The notes under the pieces are model-generated. The model was not told where the DNA came from. It saw only the letters and a list, made by a program, of their open reading frames with translations, and searched no databases. From positions 124,001 through 188,000 of the forward strand of contig JBKBIT010000003.1 of assembly GCA_046297455.1 (NCBI GenBank): a stretch of DNA of 64,000 nt, written 5' to 3'. Shown one piece after another: positions 54,277 through 63,889 of this stretch (its first letter is position 1; every line of letters begins with the position of its first letter). Source of the DNA: ZYF759 sp046297455 (lineage in GTDB: Bacteria; Pseudomonadota; Alphaproteobacteria; Rhizobiales; Rhizobiaceae). Made by a program: the position numbers and the translations under genes.

Positions 54277-55032
54277 ATGAGCAAGCAATTCGAGGGCAAG
54301 ACCGCAATCGTGACGGGTGCGGCATCCGGCATCGGCGAAGCGGTGGCCAAGGAACTGGCGGCCGGCGGCGCCACGGTCATCGTCTCCGACATCTCCGATG
54401 ACAATGCACGGTCCGTTTGCAAGGCAATCGAGCAGCAAGGCGGGAAGGCCTTTCCCTTCGTGGCCGACGTTTCCGATGCAGGGGCCTGCGAGGCGCTGGT
54501 CGCCTTCGCGATCGAGAAGACCGGCGCGTTGCATCTGGCGGTCAATAATGCCGGCATCGGCGGGCCAAGCGAGAAGGCCGGCGACTATCCGCTCGACGGA
54601 TGGCGCAAGGTCATCGACGTCAATCTCAATGGCGTCTTCTACGGCATGCGTTATCAGATCCCGGCCATGCTCGAAGCGGGCGGCGGCGCCGTCGTGAACA
54701 TGGCCTCGATCCTGGGATCGGTGGGTTTCATGAACGCGAGCGCGTATGTCGCCGCCAAGCACGGCGTCGTCGGCCTGACCAAGGCAGCGGCGATGGAATA
54801 TGCCCAGCAAGGAATCCGCATCAACTCGGTCGGCCCCGCCTTCATCAATACGCCGCTCCTGTCGGCCAATCTCGATGACCAGGTTATCGGACAGCTTGCC
54901 GGGCTCCACCCCATCGGCCGTATCGGCACGCCGGAGGAAGTGTCGGCACTCACTTGCTTCCTGCTTTCCGAGCGCGCTAGCTTCATCACTGGAAGCTACC
55001 ACCTTGTGGACGGTGCCTATACCGCGCAGTAA
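54277..55032 (+). CDS. Short-chain dehydrogenase/reductase
   Basis: The 251-residue classical SDR has TGAASGIGEAVA (cofactor loop), NNAGI, a catalytic serine in NMASILGSVGF, YVAAK (Tyr and Lys) and GSYHLVDGAYTAQ at the end. The substrate is unknown. GGAG lies 6 nt before the ATG at 54277; an ATG 12 bp upstream is less well placed. It is first of three genes (SDR, cation ATPase, universal stress protein) behind an anaerobox. Confidence 0.88.
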   Translation: MSKQFEGKTAIVTGAASGIGEAVAKELAAGGATVIVSDISDDNARSVCKAIEQQGGKAFPFVADVSDAGACEALVAFAIEKTGALHLAVNNAGIGGPSEKAGDYPLDGWRKVIDVNLNGVFYGMRYQIPAMLEAGGGAVVNMASILGSVGFMNASAYVAAKHGVVGLTKAAAMEYAQQGIRINSVGPAFINTPLLSANLDDQVIGQLAGLHPIGRIGTPEEVSALTCFLLSERASFITGSYHLVDGAYTAQ

Positions 55033-55050
55033 CCAGCCGATCGGCGAGAC

Positions 55051-57768
55051 ATGAACCAAGAGATTGACGACTCCGGCCGGCCCTTCTGGGCCGAGCCGGC
55101 GCAGAACGCGCTTGCACGCACGGGCTCGGGCCGAAACGGCCTGGAGGAGGCGGAGGCCGTCCGGCGGCTGGAGGCCGATGGTCCCAACCGGCTGCCCGAG
55201 CCGCCGCGCCGGACAGCCCTGCAGAGGCTGTCCGCACAGTTCAACAATCTCCTGATTCTGGTCCTGATCGGCGCCGCTGCGATCACGGCGCTGCTCGGGC
55301 ACTATATCGACACCGTCGTCATCCTCGCCGTCGTGGTGGCCAACACGCTGATCGGCTTCTTCCAGGAGGGCAAGGCCGAGCAGGCGCTGGAGGCGCTGCG
55401 TGGCATGCTGGCGCCGCGAGCGAATGTCTTGCGTGACGGTAGGCGTGCGGAAATACCCGCCGACCGGCTGGTGACGGGCGACATCGTCCAGCTCGAAGCC
55501 GGGGACAAGGTGCCCGCCGACCTGCGGCTCATTTCGGCTTCGAGCCTGTCGATCGAGGAAGCGATCCTGACCGGCGAGTCCGTGCCGACGCGCAAACAGG
55601 TCGAGCCAGTGGAAGACAAGGCCGTGCTGGGCGACCGGCGCTCCATGGCCTATTCCGGCACCATGGTCACGCGCGGCACCGCCACCGGCGTGGTGGTGGG
55701 AACGGGTGCACAGACCGAGATCGGACGCATCTCCGGCCTGCTCGCAACCGTCGAGCAACTGACTACCCCGCTCATCCAGCAGATGGATGTTTTCGCGCGT
55801 TATCTGACCGGCGTCATCCTGGCCGTTTCGGCCGTGATCCTCTTGTGGGGCACGGTCTTGCGTGACCAGGATTTTGCCGAAACCTTCATGATCGTGGTCG
55901 GGCTGACCGTAGCGGCGATCCCGGAAGGCTTGCCGGCCGTGCTCACCGTGACACTGGCGATCGGCGTCCAGACCATGGCCAGGCGCAACGCCATCGTGCG
56001 CCGGCTGCCTACCATCGAGACCCTTGGGGCGGTCTCCGTCATCTGCTCCGACAAGACCGGTACGCTGACGCGCAACGAGATGATGGTTGCCACGCTGTTG
56101 ACGGCGGACGGGCGATACGATGTTTCGGGCACCGGCTACGAGCCCGAAGGGACGATTACCCGCGAAGGGGAGACGGCGGATCCGGAAACGACGCCGGCTC
56201 TGGCCGATCTCGCCCGCATCGCGGCGCTGTGCAACACGGCTGCCCTGCACCAGGGCGAACATGGCTGGCGTGTCGAGGGCGATCCGATGGAAGGCGCTTT
56301 GCTGGCACTCGCCGCAAAGCTGGGTTTCGGCCACGAGGACAGGGAGCAACCCCAGGATTCGATCCCCTTCGATGCCGAATATCGCTACATGGCGACCCTT
56401 CATCGTCCCGATGGAGAGACCACGGTCGCGCTGGTCAAGGGCGCGCCTGAGCGCATCCTCGACATGTGCGGCAGCGAACTAGCCGACAACGGGTCACGGC
56501 CGCTCAATCGCCAACACTGGCTGCAGCACGCCGAGGCAATCGCCAATGATGGGCAGCGGGTTCTGGCGCTCGCCATGAAGGAGCATGGCGGCTCGGCGAT
56601 CGATCACGACGACATCGCCGAGGGGCTCGTGCTGGTCGGTTTCGTCGGGCTCATCGACCCGCCGCGTCCCGAGGCGATCACTGCGGTGGCGGACTGCCAG
56701 TCTGCCGGGATCGTGGTCAAGATGATCACTGGCGATCATGCCGGCACGGCTGCCGCCATCGGCCGCCAGATCGGTCTCAAGCGCACCGAGAAGGTGGTCA
56801 CTGGCGCCGATATCGAGGCCATGGACGTGGCCACTCTGGCCAAGGCGGTGCTCGATACGGATATCTTTGCCCGCACCAGCCCCGAGCACAAATTGCGTCT
56901 CGTCACCGCGCTGCAGAGCCACGGACATGTCGTGGCGATGACCGGAGACGGGGTCAACGACGCGCCCTCGCTGAAGCGGGCGGACGCGGGCATCGCCATG
57001 GGCCGCAAGGGCAGCGAGGCGACCCGCGAGGCCTCCGACCTGGTGCTCGCCGACGACAATTTCGCCTCCATCGCGGAGGCCGTGCGCCAGGGGCGCACCG
57101 TCTATGCCAATCTCAAGAAGGTCATCACCTTTCTTCTGCCGGTCAATGGTGGGGAATCGCTCAGCCTGATGATCGCCATCGTCTTCGGCCTCATGCTGCC
57201 GATCACGCCGGCCCAGATCCTTTGGGTCAACATGGTCAGTTCGGTGGCGCTCGCCATGTCGCTTGCCTTCGAGGCGCCAGAACGCGACATCATGCGCCAA
57301 CCGCCGCGCGACCGTTCGGCGCCGATCCTGTCGCGCTTCCTGGTGTGGCGCGTGGCGCTGGTGTCGGTACTGTTCTCCATCGGCGTTTTCGGGCAGTTCA
57401 AGCTTGCCGGGATGATGGGCGCGGATGTGGAGACTGCCCGCACCATGGCGCTCAACACGCTGGTGGCAATGGAGGTCTTCTACCTCTTTTCGGTGCGCTA
57501 CCTGCGCGGCGCCTCCATTACCTGGGAAGGCGTCAAGGGCACCCAGCCGGTTCTGATCGCGGTCGCCATCGTTGTCGTGCTGCAGGCGGCCTTCACCTAT
57601 CTGCCCTTCATGCAACTCCTGTTCGAGACGCGGGCGCTCTCGCTGGTGCAGCTTGCACAGTGCGCCCTGCCGGGTATCGTCCTGCTTGTGATCCTGGAAA
57701 TCGAGAAAAAGATTGTGTCCCGATACCAACTGGGCAGCGATCACGCCAAAGTCGCGGAGCGGAATTGA
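55051..57768 (+). CDS. P-type cation-transporting ATPase, type II (P2A-like)
   Basis: This 905-residue inner-membrane pump belongs to the Ca2+-ATPase-like group. It has an N-terminal cation ATPase domain, LTGESVPTRK (actuator domain), PEGLPAVLTV in helix M4, the phosphorylated Asp D334 in CSDKTGTLTRNE, VKGAPERIL (nucleotide domain), MTGDGVNDAP and about ten helices. M5 has LPVNGGESLSL and M6 has LWVNMVSS, which fit a divalent or monovalent cation pump but do not fix the ion. It lies 18 bp after the SDR and overlaps the next gene by 1 bp. Confidence 0.9.
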   Translation: MNQEIDDSGRPFWAEPAQNALARTGSGRNGLEEAEAVRRLEADGPNRLPEPPRRTALQRLSAQFNNLLILVLIGAAAITALLGHYIDTVVILAVVVANTLIGFFQEGKAEQALEALRGMLAPRANVLRDGRRAEIPADRLVTGDIVQLEAGDKVPADLRLISASSLSIEEAILTGESVPTRKQVEPVEDKAVLGDRRSMAYSGTMVTRGTATGVVVGTGAQTEIGRISGLLATVEQLTTPLIQQMDVFARYLTGVILAVSAVILLWGTVLRDQDFAETFMIVVGLTVAAIPEGLPAVLTVTLAIGVQTMARRNAIVRRLPTIETLGAVSVICSDKTGTLTRNEMMVATLLTADGRYDVSGTGYEPEGTITREGETADPETTPALADLARIAALCNTAALHQGEHGWRVEGDPMEGALLALAAKLGFGHEDREQPQDSIPFDAEYRYMATLHRPDGETTVALVKGAPERILDMCGSELADNGSRPLNRQHWLQHAEAIANDGQRVLALAMKEHGGSAIDHDDIAEGLVLVGFVGLIDPPRPEAITAVADCQSAGIVVKMITGDHAGTAAAIGRQIGLKRTEKVVTGADIEAMDVATLAKAVLDTDIFARTSPEHKLRLVTALQSHGHVVAMTGDGVNDAPSLKRADAGIAMGRKGSEATREASDLVLADDNFASIAEAVRQGRTVYANLKKVITFLLPVNGGESLSLMIAIVFGLMLPITPAQILWVNMVSSVALAMSLAFEAPERDIMRQPPRDRSAPILSRFLVWRVALVSVLFSIGVFGQFKLAGMMGADVETARTMALNTLVAMEVFYLFSVRYLRGASITWEGVKGTQPVLIAVAIVVVLQAAFTYLPFMQLLFETRALSLVQLAQCALPGIVLLVILEIEKKIVSRYQLGSDHAKVAERN

Positions 57769-58631
57769 TGAAGACCATCCTGGTGGCCACCGATTTTTCG
57801 GAGCGTTCGGACAGGGCGCTGAGGCGCGCGACGCTGATGGCCAAGGCGGACGGCGCGCGTCTGGTACTGGTGCACGGCATAGACGACGAGCAGCCCGAGC
57901 GGCTTGCCGACAGTGCCCAGCGCGAAGCCAAAGGGCTGATCTCGGAACTGGCAAAGTCGGTGACCTCGCTCGATGGCGTCGCCTGCGAAGGATTTGTCAT
58001 GCGCGGCTCCGTCGACGAGACCGTGGTGAAGATGGCCGAAGCGCAGGCCGCCGATCTCCTCGTGGTTGGCTCCCACCGTCAGCGACCGTTCCGCGACATC
58101 TTTCTCGGCACCACGGTCGACCGTATCCTGAGGCGCAGCCTGCGCCCCGTGTTGATGGCAAGAACGGTGCCGGCCGCACGACATCATCACGTGCTGTTTG
58201 CCACCGACATGAGCGACGGCTGCACAAACGCAATCCGGGCTGCCGGCAATCTCGGTCTGCTTGCAGATGCCAGGCTGTCAGCCGTGCATGTCTTCGCCGC
58301 GCCCGGCCAGGAACTGATGCTGCACGCTTCCGCCTCGACCAGGGAAGTGTTGGCCTATGTGGAAAGCGAGCGCTCCAAGGCGACCGCCAGGCTGGACGCC
58401 TATCTTGCCGGTATCGGGCTTAAGGCCGATACGAGAATTGCCGAGTTGGCCGAGGTCGCGACCGCCGAGACAATCGACGGCTGCGCCCGGGATTTGAAGG
58501 CGGATCTCATCGTCATCGGCACCAAGGCGCGATCGACCATCGCCCGCTTCGTTCTGGGCAGTGTCGCGCAGGGCGTGCTCAGGGCTACCTCCAGCGACGT
58601 TCTTGTGGTGCCGCCGCCACAGGCGGCTTGA
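57768..58631 (+). CDS. Universal stress protein, tandem UspA domains
   Basis: The 287 residues form two UspA domains (about 1-140 and 145-287), opening with MKTILVATDFSERSD. The second domain has GTKARSTIARFVLGSVAQ, a degenerate nucleotide loop. Its ATG shares one base with the ATPase stop, so the three-gene unit is tightly coupled. The next FixK box starts 3 bp inside its stop region, leaving no room for another terminator. Confidence 0.88.
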   Translation: MKTILVATDFSERSDRALRRATLMAKADGARLVLVHGIDDEQPERLADSAQREAKGLISELAKSVTSLDGVACEGFVMRGSVDETVVKMAEAQAADLLVVGSHRQRPFRDIFLGTTVDRILRRSLRPVLMARTVPAARHHHVLFATDMSDGCTNAIRAAGNLGLLADARLSAVHVFAAPGQELMLHASASTREVLAYVESERSKATARLDAYLAGIGLKADTRIAELAEVATAETIDGCARDLKADLIVIGTKARSTIARFVLGSVAQGVLRATSSDVLVVPPPQAA

Positions 58632-58641
58632 CGGGGATCAA
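58628..58641 (+). promoter_or_regulatory. FixK/FNR box upstream of the 124-residue protein
   Basis: TTGAC-GGGG-ATCAA is a full anaerobox that overlaps the stop codon of the preceding gene. The next gene starts 57 bp further on, a normal promoter distance. Confidence 0.65.
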
Positions 58642-58697
58642 ACCGCTGCCGGTTAATCCGGTGCATCTGGTGGATACAGAACACAGGAGGTTTTTCG

Positions 58698-59072
58698 ATG
58701 GCGCTGCCACCCAGCATCCGGCACATTCACATGGAACTCGCGCGTGAAAAGGGCCATCCGGCCGGGGAACGCGACGACGGCTATGACATTCTCGCCCCAC
58801 TCGATACTGAAGGGAAGCTGGACGCGGCCGAATGGAAGGCCCACGCCGCTGCCTGCCGGGTGCGCCGTTTTCGCCACGGCGAGACCGACCGTATCGGGCT
58901 GTTGCGGCGCAAGCCGGGCGGCGCCTGGTATTTCGACTACGAGGAAGGCGACCGGGACGACGAACTCGGCTTCCGGTTCAATGACGAGCGTTTCGTGCCG
59001 GGCGAGTATGTCTCGCTCACCAACCAGGGCGAAACCCACACCTACCGCATCGTGTCGGTGGTGAAGCCGTAG
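58698..59072 (+). CDS. Conserved hypothetical protein of the FixK regulon
   Basis: The 124-residue soluble protein starts 8 nt after AGGAGG. It is rich in charged and aromatic residues (RHIHMELAREKGHPAGERDD; AWYFDYEEGDRDDE). No family or cofactor motif is recognised. Its promoter carries a perfect anaerobox, so it is probably made under low oxygen. Confidence 0.75.
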   Translation: MALPPSIRHIHMELAREKGHPAGERDDGYDILAPLDTEGKLDAAEWKAHAAACRVRRFRHGETDRIGLLRRKPGGAWYFDYEEGDRDDELGFRFNDERFVPGEYVSLTNQGETHTYRIVSVVKP

Positions 59073-59083
59073 GCTTGTTCCTG

Positions 59084-59104
59084 CCCTCCCCTTGATGGGG
59101 AGGG
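59084..59104 (+). terminator. Stem-loop after the hypothetical gene
   Basis: CCCTCCCC and GGGGAGGG, a perfect 8-bp stem with a TTGAT loop, 12 bp past the stop. There is no T-run. Similar GC-rich hairpins occur as dispersed elements in Rhizobiales, so a terminator role is moderate. Confidence 0.45.
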
Positions 59105-59246
59105 ACACCGCGTCGAACCTGATCTTCAGCCTATAGACCCCGCTTGACCTCGCCATGACCTTCCGCTTCGAGGGAAGGGTTTGAGCCATCTGTTTGCCCC
59201 GAACGCCCGTCGGCGCTATCTACCGGACAATACAGGGAGACAGCAC

Positions 59247-60620
59247 ATGACGGCGCCCGCCGGCCCGACTGACGCACACGACCCGCAGCCCATCCATCTC
59301 TATCAGCAGCGTTTCAAGCTTCACGCCTGGATCCGCAGCCGGCTGTGGGCGCAGGTAATGGTCGGCATGGGGCTGGGTTTCGCCGTCGGCACGCTGCTGT
59401 CGCCCGACATGGGCCTGCTGGATGCCGCGACGGCGGAACAGCTGGGAGCGTGGCTGGCCTTGCCGGGGCAGATATTCCTCGGCCTGATCGCCATGGTGCT
59501 GGTGCCGCTCATCTTCGCCTCCATCGTCGGCGGGTTGAACGGCGCGCAATCCGGTGCCGAACTGCGATCCACCGGCCTTCGGCTTGCCGCCTTCATCCTG
59601 GCCACCACCTTTGCCGCCGCCTGGATCGGTGTGGCCCTGGCGCGCTGGCTGCAACCCGGTGCCGCGGTCGAGGGCCTATTGATGTCAGGCAGCGCAGCTG
59701 TCGCGGAGATTCCGGACGCCGGCGCCTCGCCCTTCGACGGCGCCCAGGCGCCTGACATCATCGCCGGCATCCTGCCCACCAACCCGACCGCCTCCATCGT
59801 CCAAGGTGATCTGCTTGCCGTCGTCGTGCTGGCCGTACTCGTCGGCATAGCCGCGACCCAGGTCAATCGCGACAAGGTGGCACCGTTCCTGGCCATTCTC
59901 GACGCATTGCTCGCGATCGCAATGACCATCGTCAAATGGGCCATGTTCCTGGCCCCGATCGCGGTCTTCGGACTGATGGCGCAACTCGTCATGCGCGTCG
60001 GGCTGGAGACGGTGGCCGCCATGTCGACCTATGTCGGCACCGTGTTCCTCGGCCTCGCCCTGTTGCTGTTGATCTATCTCGCCATCGCGGCGGTGGTGGC
60101 CAAGGTGTATCCCCTGCCCTTCCTGAAGACGGCCGGCGGCACGCTGCTGCTCGCCTTCTCCACCTCGAGTTCCTCGGCTGTCATGCCGATGACCATCCAG
60201 ACGGCGCGCCGGCTGGGCGTCTCCGACGCCACCGCCAATCTCGTCGTGCCGCTCGGCGCCACCATGAACATGGCCGGCACCGCCCTCTACCAGTCGGTTG
60301 CCATCCTGTTTCTTGCCCAGATGGCGGGGATCGAATTGTCACTGGGCGAGATCGCCATCATCACCGCAACGCTGGTCGCGTCCTCGATCGGCGCGCCGGG
60401 TACGCCCGGCGTCAGCATCGCGATCCTGCTCAGCGTGGCGGCCGGCTTCGGCATCCCGACTGCCGGCATGGTCATCATCCTGGGCGTCGACCGCATCCTG
60501 GACATGAGCCGGACGGCAGTAAACGTCACGGGAGATCTCGTCGCCAGTATCGTGTTGGGCGGGACGCGCGCGCAGGCGGATGGGACGGCGACGGCCTCTT
60601 CCGATCACGCAATCCCGTAA
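59247..60620 (+). CDS. Dicarboxylate/amino acid:cation symporter (DAACS family)
   Basis: This secondary transporter of the GltP/DctA fold has 457 residues, 8 helices and two re-entrant loops. It shows the serine-rich loop AFSTSSSSAVMP (HP1) and the cation-site segment GATMNMAGTALYQ in helix 7. The family usually has NMDGT here, so the Asp is an Ala. A second hairpin GAPGTPGVSIA (HP2) is present. GGGAG lies 7 nt before the ATG. Substrate unknown, likely a C4-dicarboxylate or acidic amino acid. Confidence 0.88.
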   Translation: MTAPAGPTDAHDPQPIHLYQQRFKLHAWIRSRLWAQVMVGMGLGFAVGTLLSPDMGLLDAATAEQLGAWLALPGQIFLGLIAMVLVPLIFASIVGGLNGAQSGAELRSTGLRLAAFILATTFAAAWIGVALARWLQPGAAVEGLLMSGSAAVAEIPDAGASPFDGAQAPDIIAGILPTNPTASIVQGDLLAVVVLAVLVGIAATQVNRDKVAPFLAILDALLAIAMTIVKWAMFLAPIAVFGLMAQLVMRVGLETVAAMSTYVGTVFLGLALLLLIYLAIAAVVAKVYPLPFLKTAGGTLLLAFSTSSSSAVMPMTIQTARRLGVSDATANLVVPLGATMNMAGTALYQSVAILFLAQMAGIELSLGEIAIITATLVASSIGAPGTPGVSIAILLSVAAGFGIPTAGMVIILGVDRILDMSRTAVNVTGDLVASIVLGGTRAQADGTATASSDHAIP

Positions 60621-60626
60621 AGCGGC

Positions 60627-61969
60627 CTAGGCCGCGCTGCCGAGCTTGCGTGCGGTCTCGATATCTTCGTGCCAGGGCTGGATGCGGTCCCTGCCATCGC
60701 GCTTGGCCGCATAGAGCGCGGCGTCAGCCCGCTTCTGGACAGCTTCCGCCGCGCGCCACGCGTTGCGCAGTTCGCCTACCGCCAGGCCGATGCTCAGCGT
60801 CACCGTCGGTTTGACGCTGGAACCGGGATTCGGCAGGGCTGCCGTGGCGACGGTCTCTCGAATATTTTCGGCGATCGCGATTGCCTCCGCCTCGCTTGCA
60901 TCCGGCAGCAATACCATGAACTCCTCACCGCCATAGCTGCGACGCAACCTTCCGGAGAGCCGGTGCACTCCATAATGATGCGGGCGACTTCAGCAAGGCA
61001 CCTGTCGCCTTCCAGATGTCCGAGCTCGTCGTTGAGGGCCTTGAAGTGATCGATATCGCACATGAGCACTGCAACATGCCTGCCCTGCCGGGCCAGTTCC
61101 TCTAGCTTCTCGCCCAGGAAATGGCGGTTGGCGACGCCGGTCAGGCCGTCAGTCCGCGACAGGCGCTCCAGCCGCCTGTTCGTGTGTGCCATCTCGGTCA
61201 TGTGGTGACGGTCCCGCAATTCAAGCAGGAAGGACTTGTAGGCCAAGATATTCATCGTCCGGCGTGCCACGACGGTAGCCGCCATGCCGCTGGCGAAGAA
61301 GAAGATGCCAGAGAGGGATTTCCAGACGCTTGCGTCGGGCAAGCTGAGCTGGAAAACCACATACAGTCCCATTGCGGAAACCGCGATGGCGATGGTCTGG
61401 GCCATCGGAATGGCGAAGATGATCACCCCGGTGATGGCAACGAGCAGCATGATATGCAGGTTGCGCTCAAGCATGTCGCTGCCGCTGGCAAGGCCAACGC
61501 CGCACACTGAAAGCATGATCAACAGCATCCCAGTAAGCAGTGTGATGCCGAGCACACGCTGCGAATGCGGCTTGCGCCAGATGAAGGCAACGAGAAGTGC
61601 CGCAGGCATCAGCACCGCGCTGGGCACCAGCGTTGCCAGCGCGGTCTCCAGCGGCAGCAGCAGCAGGTTCAAGCCTAACAGGAAAACGTTGAGGATCGCC
61701 ACCCAGATCATCCAGGCGCGGATGATCTTTGCCGTTTGGCGCCATGAGCGTTGACGATAAGCCTGCGCCAGCTTTCCTTTCAGCCGGATGTCGCGCGTGC
61801 GCCCGGCCAGAAGCTGCTCGACTTCGGACATGAGTGCGGGATCGCGGGTGATCTGCTCAAGCATAGACGCCGTGTTCGGGTCACCTTCGCCCGGCAGCCC
61901 GTCGCCTGCTCGCCAGGTCTTCGGTGACGACGACCAGCGATCCATTCCCGTCTTGACCGACAGTGGCAT
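60627..61969 (-). pseudogene. Frameshifted GGDEF-domain diguanylate cyclase
   Basis: The first frame (from about 61969) encodes a soluble start, about six membrane helices and the beginning of a GGDEF domain: LSRTDGLTGVANRHFLGEKL and CDIDHFKALNDELGHLEGDR. At about 60960-60970, after RIIMEC, the reading frame is lost by what looks like a one-base deletion. The other frame continues with RLRRSYGGEEFMVLLPDASE and the rest of the domain to 60627. The intact catalytic GGEEF motif thus lies in the second frame. The start is uncertain. A sequencing error or programmed shift is possible, but a disabled cyclase is the plain reading. Confidence 0.82.
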
Positions 61970-62121
61970 CGTCCAAATCCCGCACAAGCCTGCCGTCGAC
62001 GACAGGTGCGCTATAGCTCACAACGCTGCCCAGTATCGGCCACAATCCCTACCAATCGCTAAAGCGGCCGGCGGGCGACGTTGCGGTTGTCCTCTTTGTG
62101 AAGGCGTGACACGTCAACCCG

Positions 62122-63762
62122 TCAGGCGGGTCGAATCAGGCCGGCAGCCTGCAGGCCGTGCACGAGTCCGGCATAGCCAGCACCGAAAATGCCGCTGTCG
62201 GGCGCCTGCGCGGCCTCAATGACGCGCATTTTGCCGGCCAGGAACCCGTTCAGCGGCAAGCCTGCATAGAGCGCCACGGCAAGATCCACGTTGAAGACCG
62301 GCCAAGGATCGTCGCCGTTTCCAGGCAGCGAAGCGGCGATCTCGGTTCCGATCGTGTTGACCGAAAGGAAAGTCAGGTACTGACGCTCCCCCGCATCCGG
62401 CGCCAGTTTGCTGACAAGCGAGGGCTGGTGGTCGCCGATATTGACGACAACGAAAGCCTGGCCCGGATGCTCTGCCTCCAGTTGCGCCATCATGGTGCGA
62501 TAATCGTCCACGGTCGCACGCAGCCTAGCGTAATACTCGGCCATTTCCGGATTTGTCGGCAGGCCTTTATGGGCGCATTCCGCGACGAACCATGCCCGGG
62601 ACGCTGCAACACGGGGGTCGTCGAACTTGCAGAAATTGTGGGGACCGTGATTGCCGAGTGTTTCGACCAGCGTATAGCTGCGTGAGCCGTCCTCCTCCAG
62701 CACGCGGGCGATTTCCGCAACTGCCCCAGAAAACATCACGGAATCCTGGGCGGCATGGATTTCGGTTGACCACTCCGATGCATAGTCGCCCGGTTCCAGC
62801 ACACGTTCGAAACCGATCGAACGGTAGAATTCGCCCAGTCCCATCCAGCGCCCGTCGACGGACAGGATCGATCGCGTCCGATAGCCGTGTTCGGCCAGGA
62901 AGGAAGGCAGCGATACATGGATTCGCCCGGCCCAGAAGCGCGTGGCATAGAACCTGTTCGGCCCAAAGATGGTTGTCGAGAGCCCCGTCTGGCAGGCGAA
63001 GCTGGTCATGATCGACTGACCGCCGAAGATTTCAGTCACCAGGGGACGACCTCCGTCACGACCCCGGAAGAATTCGGCAATGTCTTCTTCCTCCGGATAT
63101 CCGTAGAGCGAGGGTGGGAACGTCGATTCATGCGACACGACAATCACATGAGGCGCATTGGCATTGGCCGCCGCCGGCAAGGTCGTGAGATTGCCTTCCG
63201 GTTCTGCCGGCATCAGTTCCAGCCTGCGCATATCGGCACGCATCAGGCGCTGGTCGATGGCCTGGGCGAAAAATGCGGATACCAAAGCACGGTGAATCAT
63301 CCACCCCCGCATGTTCTTCAGCGCACGGCCGACTGTCAGGGACATGCCGATAGCGGCAAAGGTCCCAAGCCCCAATGCGGCCCAGAGCCCGATATCGAAG
63401 TCAAACAGATGTTGTGCCCAGGCCGCTGGCGCCGCGAGCACTAGGCAGATGGCCAGCGCGATCAGCGCCTCGCGCCGGTAGAGCAAGAAGATGTCGCGAA
63501 AGACTGATCGGTCGAAGGCCAGCAGGTCGTTGTAGAAAAGCGGAAAACGGGTCATGCGCCGTTTAATCCAGGACAGCGCAGCCACTGCGCCGAACATGCC
63601 CAGCGCCGCCAGCACAGCCGCCACCGAACCGAGCCCTGCGAGATCGATGGCCGCGCAAAGAAAGAGGAAAACAGCGACCAGAAACCATCCGGTCTTGCTG
63701 TTGTTCTCGATGAGATAGACCGCCACCGTCCCCAGAAGAACGAGCGCCAGATAGATCGCCAA
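62122..63762 (-). CDS. LTA-synthase-like sulfatase-fold membrane protein
   Basis: The 546 residues start with about four membrane helices (1-155). A periplasmic alkaline-phosphatase/sulfatase-fold domain follows, with HVIVVSHESTFPPSLYG, GGQSIMTSFACQTGLST (nucleophile region), ETLGNHGPH and NIGDHQPSL (metal ligands). This resembles phosphoglycerol/phosphoethanolamine transferases such as OpgB/MdoB or LtaS, which modify envelope glycans. It starts with TTG at 63762 after GGGGGCGG; an in-frame stop lies just upstream. Substrate unknown. Confidence 0.83.
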   Translation of the reverse strand: MAIYLALVLLGTVAVYLIENNSKTGWFLVAVFLFLCAAIDLAGLGSVAAVLAALGMFGAVAALSWIKRRMTRFPLFYNDLLAFDRSVFRDIFLLYRREALIALAICLVLAAPAAWAQHLFDFDIGLWAALGLGTFAAIGMSLTVGRALKNMRGWMIHRALVSAFFAQAIDQRLMRADMRRLELMPAEPEGNLTTLPAAANANAPHVIVVSHESTFPPSLYGYPEEEDIAEFFRGRDGGRPLVTEIFGGQSIMTSFACQTGLSTTIFGPNRFYATRFWAGRIHVSLPSFLAEHGYRTRSILSVDGRWMGLGEFYRSIGFERVLEPGDYASEWSTEIHAAQDSVMFSGAVAEIARVLEEDGSRSYTLVETLGNHGPHNFCKFDDPRVAASRAWFVAECAHKGLPTNPEMAEYYARLRATVDDYRTMMAQLEAEHPGQAFVVVNIGDHQPSLVSKLAPDAGERQYLTFLSVNTIGTEIAASLPGNGDDPWPVFNVDLAVALYAGLPLNGFLAGKMRVIEAAQAPDSGIFGAGYAGLVHGLQAAGLIRPA

Positions 63763-63889
63763 GATTTGCCGCCCCCAAGCCGACTACAAAAAAGCCGGCA
63801 AAGGGATTCATTGACGACAATCTCACGAAGGGTCAACAGAATTGGTTCTGAAGTCCTCGTGGCCTGCGAGAAATTCTCGCTTCCTCCAA

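Noticed and set aside
54082..56403. A 773-codon minus-strand frame across the SDR and ATPase genes
   Set aside because: It has no recognisable domain and crosses two genes with clear motifs. It is a GC-driven shadow.
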